A stretch of 64,000 bases of DNA from Erigeron canadensis (taxonomy: Eukaryota > Streptophyta > Magnoliopsida > Asterales > Asteraceae), in NCBI RefSeq assembly GCF_010389155.1, contig NC_057761.1, forward strand, positions 57,534,587 through 57,598,586. The letters run 5' to 3'. Numbering within the stretch: position 1 is the first letter of the stretch; every line of letters starts with the position of its first letter. This document shows positions 46,727-58,927 of this stretch, piece after piece. The translations under genes and the position numbers were made by a program. The notes below the pieces were generated by a model. It saw only the letters and a program-made list of their open reading frames with translations, made no database searches and was not told the DNA's origin.

Positions 46727-49700
46727 AATGCCCCCACACTTAAAGTTTTGCTTATCCTCAAGCAAATTGTCGAAAAGACAAATACAATCATTAAAGTAAT
46801 GAGCGGACAACTTAAGTGACAAAACTCTTCTACCTTCAAAACATTCAAAGCCTAGTCATGCAAATTGTTTTTGAGAAAGCTTAAGACAAAATCATTAAGC
46901 TATAGCCAGAGGCAAGATAATTGATCAATCAAAACTAAAAGCTAACTTTTTATTTGTGTTAACACTTCTAAAACAGTTCTATACTTCCACAGGTCTTACA
47001 GCTCAATCTTCCTACTTTCTGCTGACTAGTTAAGCACTTAAATTAAAGGTTTGTATAGGAATCGGAACTACTAGCTACTAGCAAGGCATTTATATTTCAA
47101 AGTGTGTGTTCTTGTGAGTAACTACTTAGATATACTCCTACACTACAGTCATGCTCGCTAACTACATACTAAAGCAGTCATACAATATTATCATCTTTAA
47201 TAGTTGAGACAGCGGTGACAGGTCGGTGGTTCCCCACGCGTAGAGCGATATAACTTGATGTGTTTGGATTTTACTCGTTAATAGTTCTTTGAACTTATTT
47301 AATCTACTTATTGCCTTTCCTAAAGATGCTACATTTTTCATGCAATAGACAATATCAGAGATCCCAGATGACTCATACTCCTACTCCACATGCAATTAGT
47401 TCACATTAAATAGTGTAAGAATTAAGGCGAACCATACATCTAAACTAGTTCCTACACAAGCACGTATAATTAAGTCCAATTAATATTCCTATGCTAATGA
47501 CTAGAAAGCTCTAATTGCTAGGCATATTAAAGTCTGGTTAAGTGTGCTATGGCAAACATAATCGCATATAGTTTCAGTTTAAGCTCTAATCCAGACATCC
47601 AGTTGGAAGCATGAACAACCACAAATCTATAGTTAAGCTAACAATTCTAACTAATCGTTCATCTACCAAAGTTAATATTGCTTAGTTATCGTCATCTTTT
47701 GTCTACTTGCAAAGCTTATTTCTCAAAAACAGGAAAAATTTAAATTTTTGCATGATTGAAGTAGAAAATTTAAAAATCGAATGCATTAAACACCGGGTTT
47801 TCCTATTCCCCCCCCCCCCCCACACACTTAAATTGTACAATGGAAATAGGAAAAACATAAATGAAAAGATAAGGAATAACGAAACTTTCCGGGTTTAAAT
47901 AGTTGGAAATGGCAAATACGAAAAACCCTAAATCTGCCAACCTAGCCCCAGCGGCGCTGGTGATAAGTCCATTTATATGTATATTCCCATATCGTTTATA
48001 AGTCGTTTTAAGCTTAATAATGTGCAAATTGTATGTATATTCGATGTTTTGATGGTATTGTTAGTGATTGCAGGTTTAGAACAGGTACATTGGTTAGAAA
48101 TGACATTTGGAAGGTTAAAAGATGCATTAGGATGATTCTTGGACGAGTACGAGTGAAGCCGAGTTGAAAAATACAAGTTTCGTGAATTCTGGAGCTTTAT
48201 GCGAAGCACAGAAGGTCTATGCGGCGCATGAGAAGAAGGAATTTTGATCAGGGAATTTGGCAAAAGTTCCTGTGTGGCGCACAGGGGGGCATGCGGTACA
48301 TATCGGGCGCCCAAAAATAAGGAAAGTAAGGTTTGTGCGGCGCACAGCCATTCTGTGCGGCGCATAAACTAGGTCGGCAGAAGGGTTTTTGATTTTTCAC
48401 TATAAATACAAGACCAAAACCCTCCCATTCGATATACAATCACCTCCAGTCGATTTTAGGGTTCTTTGAGGCAATATTTAGCAGCTTTTTCGTCCATTAA
48501 GGTCTAAGGGTTGTTCGTGAGCTTCAAGGCATTCGGTTATCGATTTTCTTAGCTTCTACTTGTTTTCTACACATTGATACAATATGTTCTCTTATACTTT
48601 TACTTTTTGTGCTATGATTATGATTATGAGTAGCTAAATAATTTGTCATCCACTGAGATGAAGTGATACATTGACTATGGTTGCATATTTTTAATCCAAG
48701 TTGATTTTATTAACGTTATGTCGTGATCTTAATGAACTGTTTTCTTGTTCTATATTATTGTGCTTGTTGGTGATTCTTAAATGCTTTGTCGATTGTGTTG
48801 GAAGTATATAAGTTTGATTTCAATTATTTGTCTATGAGTAATTGGTGCTAGTTCATGGAGTGGTAGTAAACGACATAGTAATTATAGGAAACAATTTGTT
48901 AATTGGAGTTAATAGTTGATGGTGTCATATTAATTTCAAGTAGACATAATTGTTAATACTTAACCAAAACAAATTAATTAATTGGGGTAAATCTTATTAA
49001 ACGTTGGTGGTGCCAATTTTCTAGGATTGAACTAGTTAGTTAATGGGTTTGAATAGAGTTATAAGCTTGTCGGCCACCAAGTGAGTTTCTTTATTCGAGT
49101 CTAGGTTATCTTGTCAACATATTTGGATTGAGTCTTAATTTAAATGCAACCGGAGTTAGTGTATCACGGAGTCGAAAGTGGATGATCTTCTCATCCTATT
49201 TGATATAAGATAATTTTCTTTTCGATAAATTCTTAGGAATTTCTAACTCTTTCAATCAACTAACTTTTTAATATAAAATCAAGATGATGTGGTGTCTTTA
49301 AAAACCAAAATCTTTTTAACTACTTAAAACTCGCTAGCTCTTTGTAGTCTCTGTGGTTTTTGCCCTTTACCTGCTTTAATCTATATTGCATACGGACGGG
49401 TCCACTGCCCGATTATGTGTGGTATTCGATTTGGAGTTTTTTTAAGAATTTTAATTTAACTAGATTTTCACACATCAGCTGGTGATGTACCCAGCGGCGC
49501 TGGGAACTCTCCTGAAGGAGCCAGCGGTGCTGGCAATGATCTAGCGGCGCTGGCGAGTTTCATGTAGGATCCAGCGGCGCTGGCTGCTCCGCTTTGTTTG
49601 TGTTTCCTCGTTTCAGCTCCAGATCTTCCTACATAAATCTCCCGAACTTCAACCTTGAACTTCACCTCATTCTTGCTAAAGTTGTTTTGCTCTTTCTCAT

Positions 49701-50400
49701 CCGTCTCGCATGCTAGCTTCCATAACTTCACGTTACCTTATCTATTTTAGCTCAAATGTCTAATAATTGCTTATCAATCAAACATTGTCCTCAATGCTCA
49801 AAAATATCAACATATAGCTAAATCGACTCAAACCCCTCCCCAACTTTGAGCTTTTCAAAGAAATGGTCAAAGTTGGTTGACACACGATAAACAAATTATT
49901 TATGACATGACTCTAAAAATAAAAAGTAAAAAGACTCGAAACAAACTAAAAAAATGGGTTGCCTCCCATTCAGCGCTTAGTTTAACGAGTCTTCAGCCGA
50001 ACTCATTCCCCAAAGGTTACCAAAGTGGTCTCTTAAACACCCCCACACTTAAAGTGTCGGGCGGTTTACGTGAATAAGGTGAGTAAAATGTGAATCTAAT
50101 CTTGACCATTACCCAAATCATTTCTTTCACCTTAACAAAAATCACTTTTAAAATATCAAAACCGTTTTTATTGTTTTCAAATCTCATCTCAAAAATCCAC
50201 CCTTTCATCTTGACATACTTAATTTCAAGAACACCCTTATGATACAAATGTTCGTAAAAATGGGACTCGGATGATCCGAGGCGTATCTTGGCGAGGTAAA
50301 CCTTCGGGTTAGCAGCCATGGCGTCTTCGACTTCCAAAATTCTCGACCCCCAAATTCCGAGCCCAAGTTTTTTTTAATACAAAAAACGGTCACTTTTTTA
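46727..50400 (-). mobile_element. Decayed internal region of the minus-strand LTR element
   Basis: Continuous with the LTR at 45424-46726 but interrupted by the solo LTR at 47961-49477. No gag-pol frame remains. On the minus strand TTAAACTAAGCGCTGAATGG then GAGGCAACCC (about 49955-49990) is a motif I associate with the non-coding part of plant Ty3/gypsy elements (memory, not searched). AGCGGCGCTGG-type motifs recur at 47949-47960 and 49492-49585. A C-run of 13-14 bases lies at about 47808-47820. The right boundary, near the ORF ending around 50340, is not defined. Confidence 0.45.
47961..49477 (+). mobile_element. Solo LTR (1517 bp), nested
   Basis: Starts TGATAAGTCC and ends CACACATCA (TGAT..ATCA), with a perfect 5-bp TSD GCTGG at 47956-47960 and 49478-49482. 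A TATA box CTATAAATACAAG lies at about 48401, preceded by four GCGGCGC/GTGGCGCAC motifs between 48210 and 48365. The end carries TTTGTAGTCTCTGTGG, seen in many plant LTRs. No internal region, so it is a solo LTR left by recombination. Open frames inside are spurious. Confidence 0.85.
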
Positions 50401-50670
50401 TTTTTCCGGCAAGTTTGATTATATTCCGGTTACCTTTGCTATGTTATCAAATTGGCAAGTTTTGGCCATTTTTGTTTGTTACACCACTACTTTTGGCTAG
50501 TTTTTGTCGATTTGTCGCTGGCCAAAACTTGTCAATTTGTCAATCTTTTGACACTAAACTCTTGCCCCTAAGACGAGTGACATTTGTCTAGTTAGAGTCT
50601 TAGAGATCGAGACATGTGGGTGATCATTGATCAACAGTACACAAGCTGGGTTTGTGTATTAGTGTATATA

Positions 50671-51235
50671 CTAGAAATAACACCCGCGCGTTGCCGCGGA
50701 GCTTTTATAGTAACGTCGTGGACAATGATTCATTAAGATTAAACACATTGCCGCAGATTATATTACACACCTTGCGGCGAAACTCAAGTAGATTATCTTT
50801 TCAGATGACAATGTTTTGGTACAAATTTGATAAAGTCACCAACAAACATTTATTTGACATTGTAACAATAAAACATTTTATTGATAGGCTAAAATGTAAA
50901 AGATAAAAACTTTAGGGGGTTAAATGGTAAAGACGTAAAAGTTGATGGGTTAAACTGTAAAAGGAAAAAACTTTGGGGGTTAAAAAGTAAAGAAAAAACT
51001 TTAGGGAGTTAAAATGTAAAGTAGTAAAAGGTGATGGGCTTAAATTTGGGGGTTAAAAAGTAAAGAGAAAACTTTAGGGAGTTAAAATGTGAAGTAGTAA
51101 AAGGTGATGGACTTAAATGTAAAAGGTAAAATTTTTTGGGGTTTAAAAGGTAAAGAGTTTAAAGTTGCATGTATGTACCATTTGTATAGAAACTTATAAA
51201 ACCAGTTGGTTTTTAGTATATATATAAATATATGG
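50671..51235 (-). mobile_element. Helitron-like element (~0.56 kb) with GGGGGTTAAA repeats
   Basis: The minus-strand 3' end is GCGGCAACGCGCGGGTGTTA then TTTCTAG before T. The body between 50890 and 51165 holds six or more diverged copies of AAAACTTTAGGGGGTTAAA..GTAAAG. The 5' end is placed near 51235 by analogy with 41796-42650 (TATATATTTATATATA). Confidence 0.55.
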
Positions 51236-52193
51236 AGGGATGAAGAAGCCACGTGAAGTGGAGCCCATTGGATCTAGCCTGTTGTGCCTCTGACAGCTGG
51301 CCTTGTCTTCTCAAATGGGACACAATTACTGTATCTCGTCATGTTAATCCAAAATATCGTGTGATGAGATTTTTGATTATTTTTGAAGCATCGCATATCG
51401 ATACTTCGATAGGATATTACCTTGGGCAAGGGGTATTTCTTTTGGTATTTTACAAAGAGAGGGTTTGTATGGTTGAATGTTGAATTGAGAATACCATGCT
51501 TTACTTGTGACTTTTAATTTAAAATTTTTATTAAAGAATTTGTTTTATTAATTTTATTCGGATATACATAAATGTGTTATATTTTGGTGATTATCTCTGT
51601 TTGAATTAGCTAATTATACTCGCTAAGTCATAAACTTTTGCCTCAAACACCATCAAACTTGCAAAACCTTTAAATATTTTCTTGATAAATATTATAAAAA
51701 TTTTCTATAATTAATTTTGAAATAAAGTAGTTCTTGTCTCATGTGGAATCTATACCATCGCCTTTATTTTCTTTGTGTTTGTCCTTTTCCTTTTTCCCTC
51801 TTTTATCTCCATGATGATATATCGCGACCCATAACTTGACAAGGGATATACCCATGGAATATGTTGCTTATTTATATTGCATTGTAAATAGGATAATAAT
51901 ATATATATCAAATTTATCTGAAGATAATGCTGAATTTCTTTTAGATAAATACAATAACATTATTCGTTTATCTGCAGAACAAAGAACCGTCAAATTGCGT
52001 TTGATTAATCAGTAAAAAAGCCAGCATTTAGATTAAGAAAATGTACTACTTGACGGTTCTATAATGATACAGATAAGAGACAACAAACGCATTTAGTTAT
52101 AAATAAAGGCTAGTTGGTATAATAATATGTCCTTAATTGGTTTCTTAGATTCCCATATAAAATACTTTCTCTACTTTATTAGCATTCTTTAAC
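51236..52193. other. Intergenic, no gene recognised
   Basis: The plus-strand frame at 51253-51483 (76 codons) has no recognisable motif and I do not call it. An inverted pair at about 51955-51995 and 52035-52060 shares AACCGTCAA/TTGACGGTT. Otherwise featureless. Confidence 0.4.
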
Positions 52194-52196
52194 TTA

Positions 52197-52375
52197 GGGC
52201 CTTTTTTTTTCTTAATAATTAAGTGGTTAAATGTATAAATATTGACTGAATGTATTAAGTAAGAAATAGATAATTCATGGTTATTTTTGTTTATTAAGTT
52301 AAAAAAAAACATGAAATTTGACTTAATGTATTAAGTTCTTAATTATTAAGTCTATTAAGTAAAAAAAACAGGGCC
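52197..52375. mobile_element. Tourist-like MITE (179 bp)
   Basis: Ends GGGCCTTTTTTTT and, reversed, GGCCCTGTTTTTTTT lie inside TTA duplications (52194-52196 and 52376-52378). Arms continue with CTTAATAATTAAG and AATGTATTAAGT in opposite orientations. Confidence 0.75.
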
Positions 52376-52675
52376 TTAAAAAATAATATATAATACACTG
52401 TTTTTTTTTTTTTTTCTCTCTGGTCAAACAACTTGATAATATAAATTCCAAATAAAACCAGAATCAATATTTGTGAAGCTATGGTGTCATATGAAATGTT
52501 TTTTTTTTTTAATCTATAAATCTAAACAATAAAAAAAGACTATCCATCTACTATACAGCTTTATGTGAAGTCGGCATCGGAAACATATGCATTAACTTAT
52601 GGCTTTAAAAAACTTACTTTTTTTTATATAAACTTTTAACTTTAATATGTATTAATAAACTATAAATTAGTTATA

Positions 52676-53350
52676 AAGTTGAACCTTTATAAATTGATAC
52701 TCGATAAATTAATAAGCTCGATAAAATTAATAATTAGTCTGTTCCAACTTAGGACTAGTATACATTTAAATCCTAATTAATCAATAATATAATAAGATAA
52801 TAAATTTTTTAAAATCTTAGTGTATTTATATTGCTATCAACGAAACTATAAGTTAATAATTATTATGATCTTCTAAATTTTAAGATTGCTTAAAAAAAAC
52901 CACTTTTTTTTTGTTGAACTTCAAATATATATTGAGCTTGTCTTTAAATATTCATTGTACTAAAAAGTTGCAACTTTGTTTTTTTTTTATTACTACAAAA
53001 AGTTGTGAAGAGTTGTTGTCGTTTACAATATTTCTTTTAAAGCTATTGGATCATCCTCAATTTTGTCATTAACAAGATTTTGTAAGATTTCACCATAAAT
53101 TTTTTTAATGCTTTGAATTTCATAACATTCTTTATTTATATCAGGATAAATAATCAAGTGACTCATATCCATTTTATGTTGATAATGCATACTCGTAATG
53201 AAGTTCTCAAGCTCACGGATGTCTTCTCCACAACTTAGATCGTAAAACATCTTTAAATTAATAAAACATTAATTTATCGATATAATAATATCTCGTTAAA
53301 TTGATAAAATATCCTGATTCCGACATTATTAATTTACAAAGGTTTTAGGT
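52676..53350. mobile_element. Pogo/Tigger-like element remnant
   Basis: The left end AACCTTTATAAATTGATAC with CGATAAATTAATAA and the right end (reversed) AACCTTTGTAAATTAATAA with ATCGATAAATTAAT are paired and resemble plant pogo-like (Lemi/Emigrant) ends. A 75-codon minus-strand frame (53023-53250), ELENFITSMHYQHKMDMSHL and IIYPDIN, resembles the C-terminal tail of Tigger/jerky-type transposases. Both calls rest on recall of family style; TA duplication not resolved. Confidence 0.5.
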
Positions 53351-53460
53351 ATTAAGATATGCATTAAATCAATGGGTCCCTAAGCCATTTATTATTTTTA
53401 AACAAAATTAGTTATAAACTTATAATGACCAAGTGGTAAAATGGGGAGAAAAGTTGGTAT

Positions 53461-53649
53461 TAGGATCCTCTAAAGTTATGACAACTTTATAGGTAAAGTT
53501 GAGAGGATCTTAACCTTTGGATTAAAATCAAAGGTCATCAAAGGTCAAGATTCAAAATTAATTTTTGAATCTTAACCCTTGACTTTAATCCAAAAACTGG
53601 GATCCTTTCAACTTTTCATATAAAGTTATCATAAATTTAGAGTATCTTA
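53461..53649. mobile_element. Foldback MITE (189 bp)
   Basis: TAGGATCCTCTAAAGTTATG on the left pairs with the reversed right CTAAGATACTCTAAATTTAT. GTTGAGAGGATC, CTTTGGATTAAA and AGATTCAAAAATTAA also pair with right-arm copies. The whole unit folds into an almost continuous hairpin. TSD uncertain. Confidence 0.6.
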
Positions 53650-55280
53650 GTCCGAAAAGTTGATTACACAAATGAGGTTTTAGTAAGGTGGAGTTGTGGC
53701 TTTGATTCCGTGAAATTATGATGCTTCTTGAGTGCCTACATAAAGATGATTTTTCGCTTAAACTTAATATTATTTTTCCCAATAAAGATTTTTTTCATTT
53801 TCTATGCATTGGATCGCATTACATATTGAATAACGACACCACTTTGACTACCATTATCAAACTTTATATGTTTAAAATGTAAAACGCACAATCTTTTTAT
53901 GATTATCTCCATAGATAGTAATCAAACTTTATACATGTATCCCACTCTGAATGTGACATGAGTTAAGGTACATGACTATAAGATGAGAGACCATTTGCTT
54001 TTAGTTCTTTTAGCTTAGAAGATTGTGAACGAATAATCTTTTTTATTTAATGACAAAAACTTTTAAAAACTGTGAGAGCAATTTCTTTTCAAAAGCGGAA
54101 TATGTTTAGAACATTTAGGTGCAATGTAATTAATATTTAAAGAACACAATTAGTTTTAGGTAGCCATGGAAAAGGTTAGGAACCGGAAATACTCTGATTC
54201 TGACACATACATTCGTGTCAAAAGACTTGTAAGCTTTGAACAATCTATACATGAAAACCTTACTCGTATACCCGTAATTAGTAGTAATTTATATACAAGT
54301 AAGGGGACTGGAGCGAGTTTTTATTACAAGGCTTTTCGTGTTAATAAAATTGTTCATACTCTATGTAATCGATTTTACGATTCTGTTAACATGTTGTCAA
54401 CTTAACTTGATTTATGCACACATATATACATGCAAGTGAATATGATCACATCTTCATGTAGCACATAAATTTTTATATTTCTTATTTTCCTAAACTATTT
54501 TAATTATAGTTTGTACCGGATTCTATGTATATCTATTAAGATATGAGGCCTTTAAAATTTTGAGTTACCTTAACTTTGAGACACTATTGAGTAAGAAAGC
54601 ATAGACGGCTCACGGCTGCTTTATATTTGTACTTTGCATAATGCTTCGAGCTTTTGATTGTGGGGGGGCCTTTTTGGATGGCTATTGTAATAATAGTGTT
54701 GAAGGGAAAGGCAAAAAAAGGTTTCTAGGGATTGGAATCCAAAACCCAAATAGACGATTGCAAGTTTTTGTGTTTAATTCATCAAGTTGAAAAGGGTTTG
54801 TTAATTAACATCTATCGTGTTTGATCTTAGTGACCATCCAAACTTGCATGCTGTCTGAATTCAATACACTCACGTGTACATCTTTGGTAATAAATTTCCA
54901 GGCTTCAATAGAAAAAGTAATTTTTCTTTACAGTTTTGGATCAAATATTACTAAGAGTATAAACTATGTCGTCTTAATCGGATTCACACTAGAGCGTCCT
55001 CTCACCCAATAACTAGTAGGTGGAAAAATCGTCTAATAATTCGTCCAGGAACACGATTTGTGTGTATATACCAGACTAATATTTGATCCAACAAACGAAT
55101 TTCATATGCATTTTAGGTAATGCTGCATTGGGGATGTAAAACTAATTTTAATAAGATTAGACACACACTATGCATAAATTTATAGAACTTAAGATTTGAC
55201 ATAGAAATTAGCGTAGGAAATAATTCATAAACAAAAATATAAATATTTGATATATCATATTTTTATAATCATCACAGATT
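53650..55280. other. Intergenic, no gene recognised
   Basis: The 79-codon frame at 54166-54405 (MEKVRNRKYSDSDTYIRVKR..) starts with a good ATG context but matches nothing I know. It is recorded as doubtful only. No repeats with clear ends. Confidence 0.35.
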
Positions 55281-55493
55281 TCATCTCAATAAGATTTTCA
55301 TAAACCCATCAATCATACGTGGGTCAGAGATATCTTCTAAATCCACTATGTGAGTTCCGGAGGTGAGTTTTTCCCCAAGGTCTTGGGTGAGTATTTGGTT
55401 TCTCATATCAAGGTATTTTTCATGAGGAGGATGTTGGAGGTCTAGCAAATCGTTGGTTAAAATTGTCTCCAACACGTCGGAATCGAAACTAAC
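55281..55493 (-). pseudogene. Possible gene fragment of unknown family
   Basis: An open minus-strand frame running from about 55493 (VSFDSDVLETILTNDLLDLQ) to a stop at 55281, about 70 codons. It has an even, protein-like composition (HPPHEKYLDMRNQILTQDL, HIVDLEDISDPRMIDGF) that stands out from the AT-rich noise around it. No start codon is obvious at the upstream edge. It may be an exon or remnant of a degraded gene. Family unknown. Confidence 0.3.
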
Positions 55494-56335
55494 TTAAAAA
55501 AAATAAATAAATCGATCCTATATTGTGGAATATGGATGCATTAAGTTGCTAATTAATCATGATTCATGGCCTCATGGGTAGACCGTAGACTACATGTGTT
55601 TATGATAAGCCCAATCTTTTTAGGCCCATTCCAAGGCCCGCCTGATCAATTTTTATGGTATCCAAATGAAACTTCTCTCTCCCTTTTTTACACATGTGTG
55701 ATGTGATTGAAGTACTCCTGTCGACCTAAATCATATGGGATTTGATAGCCAGTACCGATCTCCATACGTAGTTGTGGACTATTAGGCAAAATGTTAATAA
55801 AAGCCCTTACAAAATCCTACCCCTGAATTTTATACACTTTTTTAAAAAGATTTTCATTTATATACAAGATATCACTTCTATGCATATCAAATGACAGGTT
55901 AATACTGTTTGTAAAATTCAAATCAGATTGTTGGGGTTATTGGTATTGCAAAAAGTTGATGGGACAATCGATTGTGCAATAAATAATTCGTGACAAAATC
56001 CTTATAATAAGTAACATATTACTGCTATTATTTTTTTTACTTATTATATATATACTAGTGAAACAAGAGAACATTAAAAGAATAAGGCACTGAAGTAAAC
56101 TCATAAACTATGTAAGCATCGGTTGAAACGTCGAATCAAATTTCGATTTGTTTTATCTTATTATAATATTATAAAACTGTACGTATAAAAAAACAGTTAT
56201 GGATGTGAAGAAAATTTAAGTTTTGCTATATAATAACTGCTATATATATATATATATTCGTGTGCATCACACACGGCGGCCGGGTTGCTCACACAACAAC
56301 ACAAACATTGGAGTAAATAATACGAGTATAATATA
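55494..56335. promoter_or_regulatory. Upstream region of the DUF1475 gene
   Basis: The proximal part holds a (TA)n tract at 56241-56259, which could include the TATA element, followed by CGTGTGCATCACACACGGC, an imperfect palindrome, about 75 bp before the ATG. Nothing is assigned farther upstream. Confidence 0.35.
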
Positions 56336-58606
56336 ATGGCAACGCCATCATCGTTGTTCGTAGCATTGAAGTGGTTGTTCATCACGATGACATGTATAAT
56401 GGCAGCTGCGCTTGTTTACTTACTCGCCATGGATCACTACTCTTCATGTTTTGGACTGCAACTTGGGTAAATAGATATTTGTTGCTTAAAGATTACTACA
56501 ATAAATTATGTAAGCTGTGATTTCAATTCCTCTAAATGGTGTATTTTGTCACATTAATTTGTATGTGTTGTAGGTGGATGCAAGTGTTAGATATAGATAT
56601 TATCATCTATTTTCTTTTTATAGCGGTATGAGAGTACTCCATATCATTTACATTATGGCTAATTGCGTTGAACTTTGTTTGACATTTTAATGTTTGGTTA
56701 TATATCTTTTGTGTATCTTATTCCTAATCAATTAGACTCGGATGTAATTAAGTGGCTCTGTATTACTAATTGGTATCTTTAGGCTTGGTTTTTCTACAAG
56801 GAATCAGGCTGGATCAAGGCATTCGTTTTCTTTGTATTAGTACTTTGGTGTGGAAGGTTGGTAATTAATTAATCTTAAATTAGGATATCATCTTTAATTC
56901 CAACTAGATTTTGTTCCTGACACTAGCTCTTGTTTTAATTTTTATCACTGCAAGCTAGCTAGTATAAATTGAGCCCCATTTTCTTTTCGATCTTGTCCAG
57001 CTTCGTGACCTGTGGATACATCGTTATACAGTTCTTCAAGTTGTCATCTGAAGAATCGTCAAAAGATCCATTATACTTTGTGCTGGCTGGACATCAAAAA
57101 GGGTAAGGATAAGAGGACATCAGGTTATCAAACCGTTGATTAAGATATACTTCTAACTTCGACCATTATGTATTTTTCTTAGGGATATCATGGGACACCG
57201 GAAACAACATTCGATGGTAATAGCAAAAGTAATCGTTGCTGTACTAGGCTGCTACATGCTGGGAATACTAATTTACGCCTTTATGATCAATGGAATGCCA
57301 TTCCATATGGAAATACTTACGCCGTAAATCTCACTTTTCCTTTTCTCTCTTTTAAAGAGCAAGTAATATATACTACTCATGCTAGCTATATGTCTTGCTT
57401 TTTACCATTCTTGTGCTTGAAATGAACCAAAGTAAAATTATTTATGCCATACTACATTTGTGTGGTCTTGATGGTTATATGCTTACATTTATTTGCACTT
57501 TGAGAAGTTACACACTTAGCTTATTTTGTTATCCTTTAATCTTAATTTCCTTGTTACAAATGACAATGGACATTAATAATTTCTCACAGGTGTATGATAA
57601 CTGGGCTGATTGACATCCATATCCATAATGTGGTTTTTACGGTATGTGATGAATCAAGTACTGAAACTTCATCTTTATCTGTAAAACAAGAATATACATC
57701 TAACTTTTGCTTTTCAGGTGTGGATATTATATAAGGAATCAAGTTGGATAAATGCTGTCCTTTGGATACTTTCGGTTGTATGTTTTGGGAGGTAAGCATT
57801 TATCAATGAAACTAGGTATTGTCTTTTTTTACTCCGCTGCTTATAAAACATGAAAACATAAGTTCCCAGCATTCATATCCCTTTTCTACCAAGTACATAA
57901 TCATTTTTGGGTTATAACCATGAATGATCATGTGAAAAGTGGAATTAGGAGCGACTATATATGCTTTCAGCACTCATTTTGCTCACCTTCGATTTCATAC
58001 GCATCTTGGTAATACATCTTTTGATTTGGTAATGTTTCATGTTAACACTTTGCAGCGTGGCTCTATGTGTATACATAGCGCGAGAGCTATTCCACCTGTC
58101 ACCAGAGCAGCATGTTTCCTTTATACTTTTCAATAAACGTAGCAGGTAAGTCCAACGTACAGAGAACTTCTACTTCTTCATACATGTATATGTTGATCAT
58201 GAACCAAGATTATACATTAGGTGGTAACCTTATCAACCAGTGTGCACTTAGGCTAATTAATTACTCATATCAAATAAACTCACCCATAATGAGAAAAAAG
58301 ATTATTCTATTGCAGAACCTGTTCTGTAAATAGGTTTGTAATTAAATGAAGTCAAATAAGTACTTTTGCTAGAGAAAATGTTGCCTGTAGCCCGCTTGAT
58401 GGTTGCTCATATATATATGTATGTTTGGCTAATCTCTATGCATATGGTTATTTAATTTTGTCTACCTGCTTGATACTCATATGAAATGGCTGAAGTAGCT
58501 ATTTTGATATTGTTTCTTTTGGGATACAATCTAAATTTTATCTGTTGAAACTTGCAGAGATCTGATGTCGAGTGATCCTCTATTGAGAGAGCATTCCGAT
58601 GTATAA
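56336..58606 (+). CDS. DUF1475 family membrane protein, two tandem modules
   Basis: Nine exons: 56336-56466, 56574-56625, 56783-56856, 57001-57102, 57183-57323, 57590-57641, 57718-57791, 58056-58145 and 58558-58606. All introns are GT-AG and phases join to a 254-aa product. Start MATPSSLFVALKWLF; end DLMSSDPLLREHSDV. It is strongly hydrophobic, with likely membrane helices near residues 8-33, 48-65, 72-85, 88-100, 133-160 and corresponding positions in the second half. Exon pairs 2-3 and 6-7 have identical lengths (52 and 74 nt) and encode related modules: WFFYKESGWI (63-71) and WILYKESSWI (186-194). The family is plant-specific and of unknown function; membrane location is inferred from hydrophobicity. 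It is convergent with the dioxygenase gene downstream. Confidence 0.88.
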
Positions 58607-58927
58607 GTACCTTGATTCTGCAACAAGACCACCATATCTTTCCTACGTTCTTTTTACTAGCAATAACAAAATCCGGCTTTAATTTGGTCTTTTAGGTGCT
58701 ATGGCTATTGCTTACCTTAATGAAAATTATAAGGTTAAGTGATTCTATGTTATTGTACTCATATACAGTAACAGATTCAATACATCCACTTTTAATGAGA
58801 AAATCTTCAAATGCCAATCAAAGTAAGATTTAAGCACATTTATTGTAGATGTGAAATAAGTGAAAGTTATAGTTTGAAAGTTTTCTTGAAACAAAAATAA
58901 AAAGGCTTATTATTAGATTAAGCTCTC
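58607..58927. terminator. Convergent 3' intergenic region
   Basis: 321 bp between two stop codons of convergent genes. AT-rich, and must hold both polyadenylation regions. CAAAAATAAAAAGGC at about 58892 (plus) and TTTTAATGAG-type stretches are present, but no signal can be chosen confidently. Confidence 0.4.

Noticed and set aside
47973..48439. 130-codon and 63-codon minus-strand ORFs
   Set aside because: They lie in the solo LTR, antisense to its TATA box and promoter motifs.
49468..49731. Ala-rich 87-codon minus-strand ORF
   Set aside because: The Ala/Ser/Pro-rich part is simply the repeated AGCGGCGCTGG motif of the retroelement.
877..50700. Recurring ACCCGCGCAATGCGG-like sequences considered as CRISPR-like or regulatory repeats
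   Set aside because: Each lies at a Helitron 3' end near a CTAG/CTCG terminus; spacing is irregular and spread over 50 kb.
54166..54405. 79-codon plus-strand ORF with an acceptable start
   Set aside because: No family, no neighbours of support, and length within chance for this composition.
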